64,000 nucleotides of DNA, from assembly GCA_041390865.1 (NCBI GenBank), contig JAWKPC010000023.1, positions 1 through 64,000 of the forward strand. Direction: 5' to 3'. This document shows positions 54,882 through 63,110 of the stretch, piece after piece (positions within the stretch are counted from its first letter, which is position 1; each line of letters opens with the position of its first letter). Source of the DNA: JAUIIK01 sp041390865. GTDB taxonomy: Bacteria > Chloroflexota > Chloroflexia > Thermomicrobiales > CFX8. A program made the translations under genes and the position numbers. The notes below the pieces were generated by a model. That model was not told where the DNA came from. It did not search any database and saw only the letters and a program-made list of their open reading frames with translations.

Positions 54882-55595
54882 CCCGGCCGCGAGTTCCCGG
54901 GGACGATACCGGCCCCCACTCCGTCTCAGAGCCACGTGGGAGCGAGCAGATCTGTTGACCGCCGCCTGTTACCCGCAATGCGATGCATTGCCATGATACG
55001 TACGCACTGAGTTGGACAGGAAATTCAGGTAGCCGCCGACATGATCTCGTACCACGTCCACTTTGGCCAACTCTTCACCCCAGATTACGCACACCATCGA
55101 ACGCCAGATTGCGGCACGAGGTCAGCGTAACCCGGTCGAACAATCATTCAGCGAACTGATCGAGAGTTTCATCGGGGAGATTCCGGTAGCGTGCACGAAG
55201 AACGGCCCCAACGAGCCGGGACAGGATGCGACGCTACAGAGGGGCGAGGTCACAAGCCGAATCCGAAGATTCGGTGAAGGATGCGACTCGCGTCGTGCCG
55301 GTAGATGATCGCTCATCGTACCGCCGGGCGACCGTTTGGCTCCGCCACCGACTGCTCCGAAGAACAGGGCCGGTGGGAGGCGCCAGCGGGAAGTCTCCCG
55401 GGAGAAGCAAGCTGCCGAGGCAGTTCGCTTCGTTGCGCCGATCCGAAACAACTCATCGGGACCGTACATACATAGTAACCGTACATTGACCCGATGTCAA
55501 GTGCTTTCGAGGTCATTTCCCAAGATTCGCTCCTCACCCGCATTCAACGCTATCCTCCCGTCGAGAAATCGCTGCTCGGGCGAGAACCCGGTCGG
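54882..55595. other. 713-base intergenic region with a dispersed repeat
   Basis: This is the longest gene-free stretch in the right half. It contains the diverged repeat 54966-55070. The remaining frames (for example around 55060-55310) have no ribosome-binding site and no recognisable product. It may be the graveyard of a mobile element. Confidence 0.45.
54966..55070 (-). repeat. diverged dispersed repeat, copy B
   Basis: Counterpart of 35215-35320. Shared pieces in order: CCTGTT/CCTGTA, CGCAATGCGATGCATTGCC, TACGTACGC, GGAAATTCAGG and GACATGATCTCGT. On the minus strand it reads GGYLNFLSNSVRTY...ASHC, similar to the peptide read from copy A. Confidence 0.45.
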
Positions 55596-55943
55596 TCACG
55601 AATGCTGGACGATCGCTCGGATCTCAACCGCTCCTCCGAAGTCGAGTACCGGGCATTCTGCGGCGATGTCGACCGCCTCATCCTGGCTGGCGGCCCGGAT
55701 ATGGAAGTATCCGCCGATCCCTTCCTTGATCTCGGTGAACGGGCCATCGACGATGATTTCCCCGGCCCGTGATCGCAGCAGTAGCCCTTCGGCTTCGAGT
55801 TCATTCGCACCGACATTCTGGCCGCGATCGCGCAGGGTACGTGACCAGTCAACATACTTCTGGATCCGCTGCTGGGCAGCCTCTGGAGATAGCGTACCGG
55901 TATCGTCGTCACCACCTCGAATCAACAGCATGAACTCCGCCAT
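55596..55943 (-). CDS. YCII-related (DGPF-domain) protein
   Basis: A 115-residue protein of the YCII/DGPF family. It reads MAEFMLLIRGGDDDTGTLSP, then YVDWSRTLRDRGQNVGANEL, the signature VDGPFTEIKEGIGGYFHIRA and a short C-terminal strand. These small proteins form ferredoxin-like dimers, often near sigma factors; no sigma factor is seen here. I prefer the ATG at 55943 because AGAGAGGAAG lies 6 bases before it; an ATG two codons earlier is possible. Confidence 0.85.
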   Translation of the reverse strand: MAEFMLLIRGGDDDTGTLSPEAAQQRIQKYVDWSRTLRDRGQNVGANELEAEGLLLRSRAGEIIVDGPFTEIKEGIGGYFHIRAASQDEAVDIAAECPVLDFGGAVEIRAIVQHS

Positions 55944-56082
55944 CGTCATCTTCCTCTCTCTAGCTCGACAGCTTCTTCTAGTAGATAGTCGAATGGGAAG
56001 CCGGATTTTCGACAGGTCGGACAACATTCACCGCAGAACGTATGATGCTGGCAGCGCGACGAGCTACGGAAGGCCTGGTTGA

Positions 56083-58008
56083 ATGCGGCACCGAACAACA
56101 GACAGCGGCATTGCCTCGCTCCTCCAGCCAGCTGGCTGGATCGCAGCGATGTTCGCGATCGCGACCGCCATGATGCTCGAGTCGACCCGGGTCTTCGTCA
56201 GCTATCTGGTGTTCACGATCGATCAAAGCCAGCGCGTCACCATCGGGCTCGTCGCCGTAACCGTCTTCGCCTTCCCCGCCGCGTGCTGGCTGCTCGTCCG
56301 ATTGACGCCGCACAATCGCCTGATCGCTGCATTCGTCCTCATTTTGACCGGATCACGACTTCTGATGCAGATCATCGAGCAACCGATGGCGAGGCTCGCC
56401 CTCAGCGGGCTGACGATAATTGCCTGGGGAATGCTGACGGTGCTGCTTGTCGGCGCGAATCGCCGGCCGGTCGCCGCAGGACTGGTCCTCGGTTTTGGAC
56501 TGGATCTGGCCTTCCGATCGCTGCGAGGCTCCCTCGATTTGCCCTGGATACCCGGTCCGTTCCAGACGGCACAGGTCTTCGTCGCGCTCGTCCTGCTCAC
56601 CGGAATATGGTGGCTGCGCCGCGACGCGATAGAAGGTGCCGGAACGACCTGGAGGTCAGCCGGAGCTCTGATCATCATCGGACCAGCCATCGCGATCTTT
56701 CATCTCCTGACCGGCAACATCGGCTTTGTGTCCATCAACGCGGATCTCTCCGCAACAGCCTCGAGCGCGCTGCTGGCCGCCGGCATGGCGCTCGGTATCG
56801 TCATCGCGATCCTGCGGCTGCTGGCCATCAACATGATCGGTGCCGGCGGCGGTCCGCTGATCGGCCGATTCATCCTCTTCGACGCGATCATCGGCGCGAT
56901 CGCGCTGGTGTTCGCCTGGGGCTCTGATGGCATGACGTTGCTGGGCGTGCTGTTCGCCACCGTAACGGTAACCGAGCTGGTGCTCTTCGCCTTGACCGCC
57001 GAACCATCACGGCCGTCCGGCGGCATCGGCCCCGCCGCGGTCATGACGACCATAGGCTTGTTGCTCCAGTTCACCATGCTCTTCGTCTATTACACCTCCA
57101 GCGGCTCGGGGCTGATGCTCGGATTCGCCTGGATCGGTTTGGTAGTCGGAACGCTCTTTTCGGCACTGTCGCTCACCGCGTCCGTCCAACGCGAGCCGCT
57201 CAATTTACGCGCCTATCTGGCTCCTGCGGCCTTCGTCGGCGTGTTTCTCACGGCTGCCGTTCTCACTTCCGCCGCGAACCCGGTATCGCCCGATCCGGTT
57301 CCGGGCGACGCGGATGAGATCACGGTCATCACCTACAACATTCAATCCGGCTTTTCGCGTGATAACTACTGGGATCTGGAACGCACTGCCGAGGTGATCG
57401 AGGATTCCGGCGCGGACATCGTCATACTCCAGGAGGTCGACCGCGGTTGGATCGTAACAAGCGGCAACGATCAACTGCGCTGGCTCAGCGAGCGGTTGGG
57501 TATGCCGTATGCCTGGGGGCCGGCGTCAAACGACAATCTCTGGGGCAATGCAGTCCTGAGCCGGTTCCCGATCGCGTCAGAGACGACTACGAAGTACGAG
57601 TCGACGCAGAACCTCCAGCGATCTGCTCTGAGCGTCCGGCTCGAGCTCGGGGACGGCCGGGCCGTCAACATCGTCGCTACCCACCTCGACAATCCGAGCG
57701 GGGCAAGCGAAGCCAGAACGGAACAGGTCGATCAGCTCCTCGACGTTCTCGACACCGATCAACCCACGATCCTGGCCGGCGACTTCAACATGGCGCCGGA
57801 CAACCCGCTCATCCAGCAGGTTGTTTCCTCCGGAATGACCGATACGGCGGCAGCTATGGGAGTCGACGACGGTACGTCAGAAGACGATCGTCGGATCGAT
57901 TACGTGTTCGTAACCAGCGAAATCAGCATTGAGGAAGCTCGGGTCGTCGAGACGGACGCGTCGGACCACAAGCCGGTCGTCGTGAAGGTTCGACTGCCGA
58001 ACCGCTAA
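56083..58008 (+). CDS. membrane protein with C-terminal EEP hydrolase domain
   Basis: A 641-residue protein. The first 400 residues contain about twelve membrane segments of no recognised family. The last 230 residues are an endonuclease/exonuclease/phosphatase domain: VITYNIQSGFSRDNYWDLER near 415, DIVILQEVDRG with the metal Glu, LAGDFNMAPDNPLIQ near 566, the DYVFVTS strand, and the final DASDHKPVVVKV His. Those are all catalytic positions of the DNase I-like fold. Relatives hydrolyse phosphodiesters or sphingolipids; the orientation of the domain relative to the membrane is unclear. ATG has CGGAAGG 8 bases upstream. Confidence 0.82.
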   Translation: MRHRTTDSGIASLLQPAGWIAAMFAIATAMMLESTRVFVSYLVFTIDQSQRVTIGLVAVTVFAFPAACWLLVRLTPHNRLIAAFVLILTGSRLLMQIIEQPMARLALSGLTIIAWGMLTVLLVGANRRPVAAGLVLGFGLDLAFRSLRGSLDLPWIPGPFQTAQVFVALVLLTGIWWLRRDAIEGAGTTWRSAGALIIIGPAIAIFHLLTGNIGFVSINADLSATASSALLAAGMALGIVIAILRLLAINMIGAGGGPLIGRFILFDAIIGAIALVFAWGSDGMTLLGVLFATVTVTELVLFALTAEPSRPSGGIGPAAVMTTIGLLLQFTMLFVYYTSSGSGLMLGFAWIGLVVGTLFSALSLTASVQREPLNLRAYLAPAAFVGVFLTAAVLTSAANPVSPDPVPGDADEITVITYNIQSGFSRDNYWDLERTAEVIEDSGADIVILQEVDRGWIVTSGNDQLRWLSERLGMPYAWGPASNDNLWGNAVLSRFPIASETTTKYESTQNLQRSALSVRLELGDGRAVNIVATHLDNPSGASEARTEQVDQLLDVLDTDQPTILAGDFNMAPDNPLIQQVVSSGMTDTAAAMGVDDGTSEDDRRIDYVFVTSEISIEEARVVETDASDHKPVVVKVRLPNR

Positions 58009-58019
58009 CCGGCACGGAA

Positions 58020-58949
58020 CTAGGCCGGGTCGTCGTTGTCGGTGAACGAACGCACGGTCCGCTCGACACCGTCCACGAACGAAATCGAGGGCGTCCAACC
58101 GAGCTCCGCTTCGGCCCGGCGCACATCGAGATAGATCCTGTACACCTCGCCTGCCCTGGCAGGCTCGTGAATAGCGTCCTGGTCATAGTCAGCCGCGCCC
58201 GCTATAGCGCGGAAGACCTCGTTCACCGTCGTCGGTGCACCGGTGCCAATGTTGATGGCCCGTCCCGACGCGCGTTCGAGGGCCATGATGTTCGCCCGTA
58301 CGATGTCACCGACATAGATGAAATCGCGCTCCTGTGTACCGTCCCCGAATATCGTGCAGGGCAAACCCTGGAGCATCCGCTCGGTGAAGATCGCGACAAC
58401 TCCAGCCTCTCCGTGAGGGTCCTGTCGCGGGCCGTAGACGTTGCCGTATCGCAGTGAGGTGAATTCGACGCCATAGAGCCGGTGATAGAGGTCGAGGTAG
58501 AGCTCGGCCGCATACTTCGACATCCCGTAGGGTGACTCGGGAACAACCGGGTGGTCTTCGTCGCAGGGCAGCTCGACCGGTTCGCCGTACATCGCTCCGC
58601 CGCTGGAGACGTTGATCACCTTGGAAACGCCGAACCGTCGCGCGGCCTCGAACACGGCGACCGAACCGAGGACGTTCCGGCGGGCATCGTTGACCGGATC
58701 GTCGATCGAGACGGGAACGGCGATTTGAGCCGCATGGTGATTGATCACATCGGGCCGGAAATCTGCCACGAGATCCTGGAATTCGCTCGAAAGGATGCTC
58801 AACTCGCGAAACGGCGCGCTGGAATTGAGGTTCTCCGTCTTTCCCGTCGAAAGGTCATCCACAACGAGCACTTCGTGGCCCTCGCGGACGTAACCATCGA
58901 CCACGTGGGATCCGATGAATCCCGCGCCGCCGGTTACCAGAATCTTCAT
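58020..58949 (-). CDS. NAD-dependent epimerase/dehydratase (GalE-like)
   Basis: A 309-residue extended SDR enzyme acting on nucleotide sugars, closest to UDP-glucose 4-epimerase. Motifs: TGGAGFIGSHVVDGYVREGH at the N-terminus, HHAAQIAV near 90, SSGGAMYGEP near 123, and the catalytic YGMSK near 148. The C-terminal half binds the sugar nucleotide (YGPRQDPHGEAGVVAIF). It lies 18 bases downstream of a Cys-rich membrane protein gene on the same strand, as in an envelope-polysaccharide context, though no glycosyltransferases are present here. Confidence 0.9.
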   Translation of the reverse strand: MKILVTGGAGFIGSHVVDGYVREGHEVLVVDDLSTGKTENLNSSAPFRELSILSSEFQDLVADFRPDVINHHAAQIAVPVSIDDPVNDARRNVLGSVAVFEAARRFGVSKVINVSSGGAMYGEPVELPCDEDHPVVPESPYGMSKYAAELYLDLYHRLYGVEFTSLRYGNVYGPRQDPHGEAGVVAIFTERMLQGLPCTIFGDGTQERDFIYVGDIVRANIMALERASGRAINIGTGAPTTVNEVFRAIAGAADYDQDAIHEPARAGEVYRIYLDVRRAEAELGWTPSISFVDGVERTVRSFTDNDDPA

Positions 58950-58967
58950 GCGTTGATGAGCACCAAT

Positions 58968-59492
58968 CTATCCGAGGCCAACCGCGCGACCGACTTCGAC
59001 CGGTGCGCTTGCGCCGAAGGTCTGCGCGGCAACCGCCGCAGCCAGAACGACAAGAGCGACGATCGCCGCAGCGTACATGAGTTTGCGGAACCTGCCGGAC
59101 GTTTTTCCATTGGTCGCGTCGGCGTACATCGGACAACTGCGATGACGAGATCCGAGACAGTAGGAGACCTGATACTCGAGCGTCACTTCTTGACGTTCCG
59201 AGACGATGCACCGGCGCCCCGAGCTTCGACACTCCAGAAAGTCGCATGCGGATTCGCGAAGCAGATACGGCTGTAGTGGCTTTTTGACGATTGGTTGCAG
59301 CCTGATCATCGGGCAGGCGATGGGCTGGGTGTCCTGAATCGTCAGCGCCCGGTAGCGCCACTGCTTGCGCTGCTCTTCTTCTACCGGAATATGGATCCGG
59401 ATCGACGGAGCCTCGACGGGCCGGCTATTGCCCCTCGCATGGTGCCGATATCGGGCACGATCGACGGTCGGCATGATTGCTAGCTGTGCCAC
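58968..59492 (-). CDS. Cys-rich domain plus one TM segment, hypothetical
   Basis: A 174-residue protein. An N-terminal polar region is followed by a Cys-containing domain with the ordered motif CPMIRLQPIVKKPLQPYLL, then CRSSGRRC, then YQVSYCLGSRHRSCPMY. This CP...RC...YCL...CP spacing resembles a small Cys module I associate with Chloroflexota membrane proteins. A single membrane segment (LMYAAAIVALVVLAAAVAAQ) follows, then a short tail. I chose GTG at 59492 since AGAGGTGG lies 7 bases before it. A shorter frame from 59129 encodes only the membrane part. It precedes the epimerase gene by 18 bases. Its function is unknown. Confidence 0.55.
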   Translation of the reverse strand: MAQLAIMPTVDRARYRHHARGNSRPVEAPSIRIHIPVEEEQRKQWRYRALTIQDTQPIACPMIRLQPIVKKPLQPYLLRESACDFLECRSSGRRCIVSERQEVTLEYQVSYCLGSRHRSCPMYADATNGKTSGRFRKLMYAAAIVALVVLAAAVAAQTFGASAPVEVGRAVGLG

Positions 59493-59711
59493 CGATAGAC
59501 CACCTCTCGTCAATGGAATTGTACGGACATGCGTACGTACGCTGATATGGTACAGCAGGCCCGGTCCCCTGTCGAGTTCCTCCCGCGATGACGATGGCCG
59601 CCGAACGGGAACCCGAAGACAATCGATGCCCTGGAGATCGCGAACTCGCGCTGAGAACACGTGAGAACGTGGCAGATGGATCGGTATGCCACGGTCGCTA
59701 GTCAATCGCGA

Positions 59712-59717
59712 TATAAT
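59712..59717 (+). promoter_or_regulatory. perfect -10 box at the moaA start
   Basis: TATAAT lies 6 bases before the moaA ATG with no ribosome-binding site between, so the mRNA may be leaderless. No -35 hexamer is visible at the right distance. Confidence 0.4.
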
Positions 59718-59723
59718 CAATGG

Positions 59724-60737
59724 ATGAATAGCCTTAACGATCGCTTCAATCGACCCCTTCGGGATCTCCGGATCTCGGTGACCGACCGCTGCAATTTCCG
59801 GTGTGTCTACTGCATGCCGAAGGAGATCTTCGGTGCCAACTATCCCTTCCTCCAACGGGATGAGGTACTGACGTTCGAGGAAATCGAGCGCGTGGCGAGG
59901 ACCTTCGCCCGCGGCGGCGTGCGCAAGCTCCGTATTACCGGTGGCGAGCCGCTGGTGAGAAGAAACATCGAGGAACTCATCGAACGATTAGCCTCGATCC
60001 CTGAGATCGACGACATAGCGATGACGACGAATGGCTCGATGCTTTCTCCGAAGAAGGCGAGAGCGCTCAAAGATGCTGGCCTCGACCGGATCACGGTGAG
60101 CCTGGATTCGCTCGATAACGATGTCTTCAAGTCGATGAACGACGTTAATTTTCCGGTCGAGCGGGTACTTCAGGCGATCGACAACGCGACTGCGGTCGGG
60201 CTTGACCCGGTCAAGGTCGACACCGTCGTCAAGCGCGGCCTCAACGATCACACGATCATCCAGCTGGCCAGCCACTTCCGCAATACTGGCGTGATACCGC
60301 GCTTCATCGAGTTCATGGATGTCGGTTCGACGAACGGCTGGCGAATGGAAGACGTCGTCTCAGCCAGAGAGATCATCGACGCGATATCCGGTGAATGGGC
60401 GATAGCTCCGGCCGAGCCGAATTACTACGGCGAGGTAGCGAATCGATACCGCTACCTTGACGGCGGCGGCGAGTTCGGGATCATCGCGTCCGTGACCCAG
60501 CCGTTCTGTGGCACCTGTACCCGCGCCCGGCTTTCCGCGGACGGTCAGCTTTATACCTGCCTCTTCGGCACGCACGGCCACGACTTTCGCGACCTGCTGC
60601 GTTCCGGCGCCTCAGACGACGACATTTTCGACGCGCTGTCCGGTGTCTGGACACGGCGCGCGGATCGCTACTCGGAGCTCCGGACCGAGAACACGATCTA
60701 TCTCCGCAAGGTGGAGATGTCGCGCATCGGCGGTTAG
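59724..60737 (+). CDS. moaA: GTP 3',8-cyclase, molybdenum cofactor biosynthesis
   Basis: A 337-residue radical SAM enzyme that makes the first molybdopterin precursor from GTP together with MoaC. The N-terminal SAM cluster motif is CNFRCVYC near residue 23, ITGGEPL near 71. The C-terminal second [4Fe-4S] cluster is in CGTCTRARLSADGQLYTCLF near 258, and the protein ends RIGG, matching the conserved GG tail needed for activity. The ATG of MNSLNDRF is taken as start; a longer frame from 59661 contains unconserved residues. The window also has a MOSC protein but no other moa genes. Perfect terminator hairpin follows. Confidence 0.93.
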   Translation: MNSLNDRFNRPLRDLRISVTDRCNFRCVYCMPKEIFGANYPFLQRDEVLTFEEIERVARTFARGGVRKLRITGGEPLVRRNIEELIERLASIPEIDDIAMTTNGSMLSPKKARALKDAGLDRITVSLDSLDNDVFKSMNDVNFPVERVLQAIDNATAVGLDPVKVDTVVKRGLNDHTIIQLASHFRNTGVIPRFIEFMDVGSTNGWRMEDVVSAREIIDAISGEWAIAPAEPNYYGEVANRYRYLDGGGEFGIIASVTQPFCGTCTRARLSADGQLYTCLFGTHGHDFRDLLRSGASDDDIFDALSGVWTRRADRYSELRTENTIYLRKVEMSRIGG

Positions 60738-60761
60738 TTCATAGCTTCGAGACCAAGAGCA

Positions 60762-60803
60762 CACAAGCGGACGGGGCCAGTGATCTGGCCCCGTCCGCTT
60801 GTG
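60762..60803. terminator. bidirectional terminator hairpin
   Basis: A perfect 19-bp inverted repeat (CACAAGCGGACGGGGCCAG, loop TGAT) lies between the convergent moaA and TadG-like genes. It is the strongest hairpin seen in the window. Confidence 0.8.
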
Positions 60804-60825
60804 CAACCGTCTACCTGAGTCCAGA

Positions 60826-62070
60826 TTACTCGACGAGCGCCAGCTCGTAGCGCGGGGTATCACCAAGATCCATGTACCGGATGACGAGATCGCTCGTGCC
60901 CCGCACATCGAGCGTACCGACAACGACCTGGCCGTAAACGGTTTCGCCGTCGGGGTTCCCATGAAGCCAGACGTTTGAACAGGGAGCAATCAAGACGCCC
61001 TCGAGGTAGAACTCGTTATTCCCCTGGCTGTCAAACTCGGTGCAGTTGTCGATCCAGATAACGATGTTTCCGATACCGCCGGTGTACGGTGTTGTCGTCG
61101 GCGCAGTCAGATTCACTTCTCCGTTTTTCGGGGCGAAGTAGGTCGAGTGCTCCGGTCCATCAAAATAGAGCGTGACGTTGTCACCCTCGATCCGCGAGTT
61201 GGTGTTCTGCAAATCGATGCTCGTTCCGTCGAAGTAGTACATGCCCGGTTCGAGCGTCGCCTTGTTCTTGATCCTGATCTTGCCCAGATCTTTGTAGTAC
61301 CCGGGCTGCAGGGTGCAGTCGCTGTTCCAGCAGTTGGGCAATTCGAAGTCATCTTCTTCGGCCCAGTCAACCATCGAGACCGGGCTCGGAGCGACAACCC
61401 CTCCGAAAGGATTGTCGACGCCGGGACGGTTGCCATTAAATCCGCCAGGAGCTTCCCAATTGCCGTTCGGGCTTACCGAGCCACTCGCGTCGATCGTACC
61501 GTCCACCGTGAATGCATTGGCTCCACCGCTTCGCGCCACATCACCGTTCGACATCGCACTGCCGCCAACAACGTCGATCGTCATGTTGCCGTTCACATAG
61601 ATGCCGGGTTCCTCCAGGGCAATCAGAGCATACTCACCATCGCGGTTGTCGTTGATCTCCGAAACGGCGCGTGCGCTGACCTGCCAGTCGCCTGTATAGA
61701 TCGCGCCGACGAAGAAGCGCTGGACTGGCACCGTCACCTCGACTTCGACCCTGCCATCTCGGTTCGTTCCCTGCACATCGACTTCGACGACTGAGGCATC
61801 GTCACCGACGATGGTTATTCCATTCGCCGAGGCGTAGCTAATCGCGGAGGCCACGACGCCCCCATGATCTTCACCGTTGAGGAGTGAGACACCACCGGCG
61901 AGGGCAGCGGCATCGGCGGCGTTCTGTGCCGCGCGGCGCTCCGAGAGCAGGTAGCCGACATCGAGAGCCAGCGCCAACGCCCCGATCATGACGAACGACA
62001 ATAAAGCGAAGAGGACGATTACCTGTCCCTCTTCCCGGTTGTCCTGCCGTGCCACATTCGTGTCCAACAT
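60826..62070 (-). CDS. TadG-like pilus/secretion-associated protein
   Basis: A 414-residue protein. The N-terminus (REEGQVIVLFALLSFVMIGA) is the Tad/Flp-type membrane segment with a following helix DVGYLLSERRAAQNAADAAA, typical of TadE/TadG proteins. The rest is a secreted beta-rich region with several Cys (NCWNSDCTLQPG, NCTEFDSQ, CSNVWLHG), a putative adhesin- or collar-like part. In other bacteria TadG sits in Flp pilus operons; no other tad genes are present here, so it may be an orphan or act in another envelope process. ATG at 62070 has only weak purines upstream. Confidence 0.75.
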   Translation of the reverse strand: MLDTNVARQDNREEGQVIVLFALLSFVMIGALALALDVGYLLSERRAAQNAADAAALAGGVSLLNGEDHGGVVASAISYASANGITIVGDDASVVEVDVQGTNRDGRVEVEVTVPVQRFFVGAIYTGDWQVSARAVSEINDNRDGEYALIALEEPGIYVNGNMTIDVVGGSAMSNGDVARSGGANAFTVDGTIDASGSVSPNGNWEAPGGFNGNRPGVDNPFGGVVAPSPVSMVDWAEEDDFELPNCWNSDCTLQPGYYKDLGKIRIKNKATLEPGMYYFDGTSIDLQNTNSRIEGDNVTLYFDGPEHSTYFAPKNGEVNLTAPTTTPYTGGIGNIVIWIDNCTEFDSQGNNEFYLEGVLIAPCSNVWLHGNPDGETVYGQVVVGTLDVRGTSDLVIRYMDLGDTPRYELALVE

Positions 62071-62518
62071 GCTCAGCCTCTATGGTAAAGCGATATGTCC
62101 CGGCGTTCAGAGAACCTGGCAGAGATCCCTGTACTGCTCTTCTTTATCTTCGTACTGGAAGCCTGCTCAACAAAGGGCCACGAGTAGGATGTGGCCCCTA
62201 ACGAAAAGCCCCCGCGCGTCGGGAGAATCTGGCCAGTACGGCGCGGGACGCTCGGCCAAGCTCGCCATGACCTTTTACTTTCTGGTGGAGACATACGGGC
62301 AGAACACGATCCGTGGCACTGACGATGGGTAATCCGGGAACCGCCTGGAAGATCGGTGACTCCAAGTCAGCAACCAAACGGGTGGCTCGTTCGTTGAATA
62401 CGTAGAAAACCCCGCGCTTGCTCGTGGAATACCAGCAGCCACACTTCAGTCCCCACCGTCGGTGGTAACTGGTCGAGCAAGAGCGGGGTTTCACCTATTT
62501 TAGGTAGCCTCGGACAAA
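62071..62518. other. intergenic region with a large structured element
   Basis: About 450 bases contain the long hairpin described separately (62408-62490) and presumably the promoter of the TadG-like gene. No protein product is recognisable in the short frames found here. Confidence 0.45.
62408..62490 (-). terminator. long branched hairpin, terminator-like
   Basis: A 17-base arm (AACCCCGCGCTTGCTCG) pairs with its complement at 62474-62490 with one mismatch. Inside are a second stem (ACCAG/CTGGT) and a hairpin CCACCG-T-CGGTGG. On the minus strand it is followed by TTTTCT, so it may end the methyltransferase gene. It could also be a structured RNA. Confidence 0.5.
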
Positions 62519-63030
62519 TTACCAGATCTTCGGCACAAAACGTGCTCGTACACGCTTCATGTAGCCGTCGTAGCCCTGATACGCGCTCATCAGCAGGCGT
62601 TCTTCATGCCGCGACTTGAAATACAGGAAGACAGCGACTCCGACGGCCAGCGGAAAGCCGACGACGTTCAGGCAGACAACCGCCCAGCCCGTCACCGCCA
62701 TGAGAACCGCAAGATACAGAGGGTGGCGAACTCGCCCGTACCAGCGCTCGCTCCACGAGATCGGCGTCTTTCAGCGGACTCGGAGCAACGCGCAGGCTGT
62801 CTCCGAGATCGCGCCGGGCCTGGTCGGCGGCCGACCGAGCTTTCCGGCGATCATGAGCAGGCAGCCCGCGACCGCATCGACGATCCACGGCCACGGTGCC
62901 GGAAGCCGTCCGGCCAGCCAGCGACCGAACGGCGCGCCGGCTGCGTTCCGAGCACGACGAACTGGGCAGTCAGCCAGCCGTAATCATTCCCGAGCCGCTC
63001 TCCAATCGAGCGAGGACCACGGTCAGTCAC
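62519..63030 (-). pseudogene. ICMT-like methyltransferase, frame-broken
   Basis: Pieces of an isoprenylcysteine carboxyl-methyltransferase/PEMT-type membrane enzyme lie in different frames. An N-terminal fragment (SIGERLGNDYGWLTAQFVVL) from GTG 63030 is followed by PWIVDAVAGCLLMIAGKLGR near 62870, GDSLRVAPSPLKDADLVER near 62770, and the C-terminal RVRHPLYLAVLMAVTGWAVV with SRHEERLLMSAYQGYDGYMK to TAG 62519. At least three frame changes are needed. The conserved RHPLY and E-E motifs are intact. GAAGGGA lies 8 bases before the GTG. Whether it is truly inactive depends on read evidence. Confidence 0.7.
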
Positions 63031-63110
63031 AGGTTCGTCCCTTCGGCCATCTCTGGTCACAGCCGAAAGCGTAACAGGAAGAGGTCCTGCCGAAGTCAAT
63101 GGAAGCAGCG

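Noticed and set aside
59520..59560. GTACGTACGC near 59540 as a further repeat copy
   Set aside because: Only about 10 bases resemble the 54980 element and the flanks do not align.
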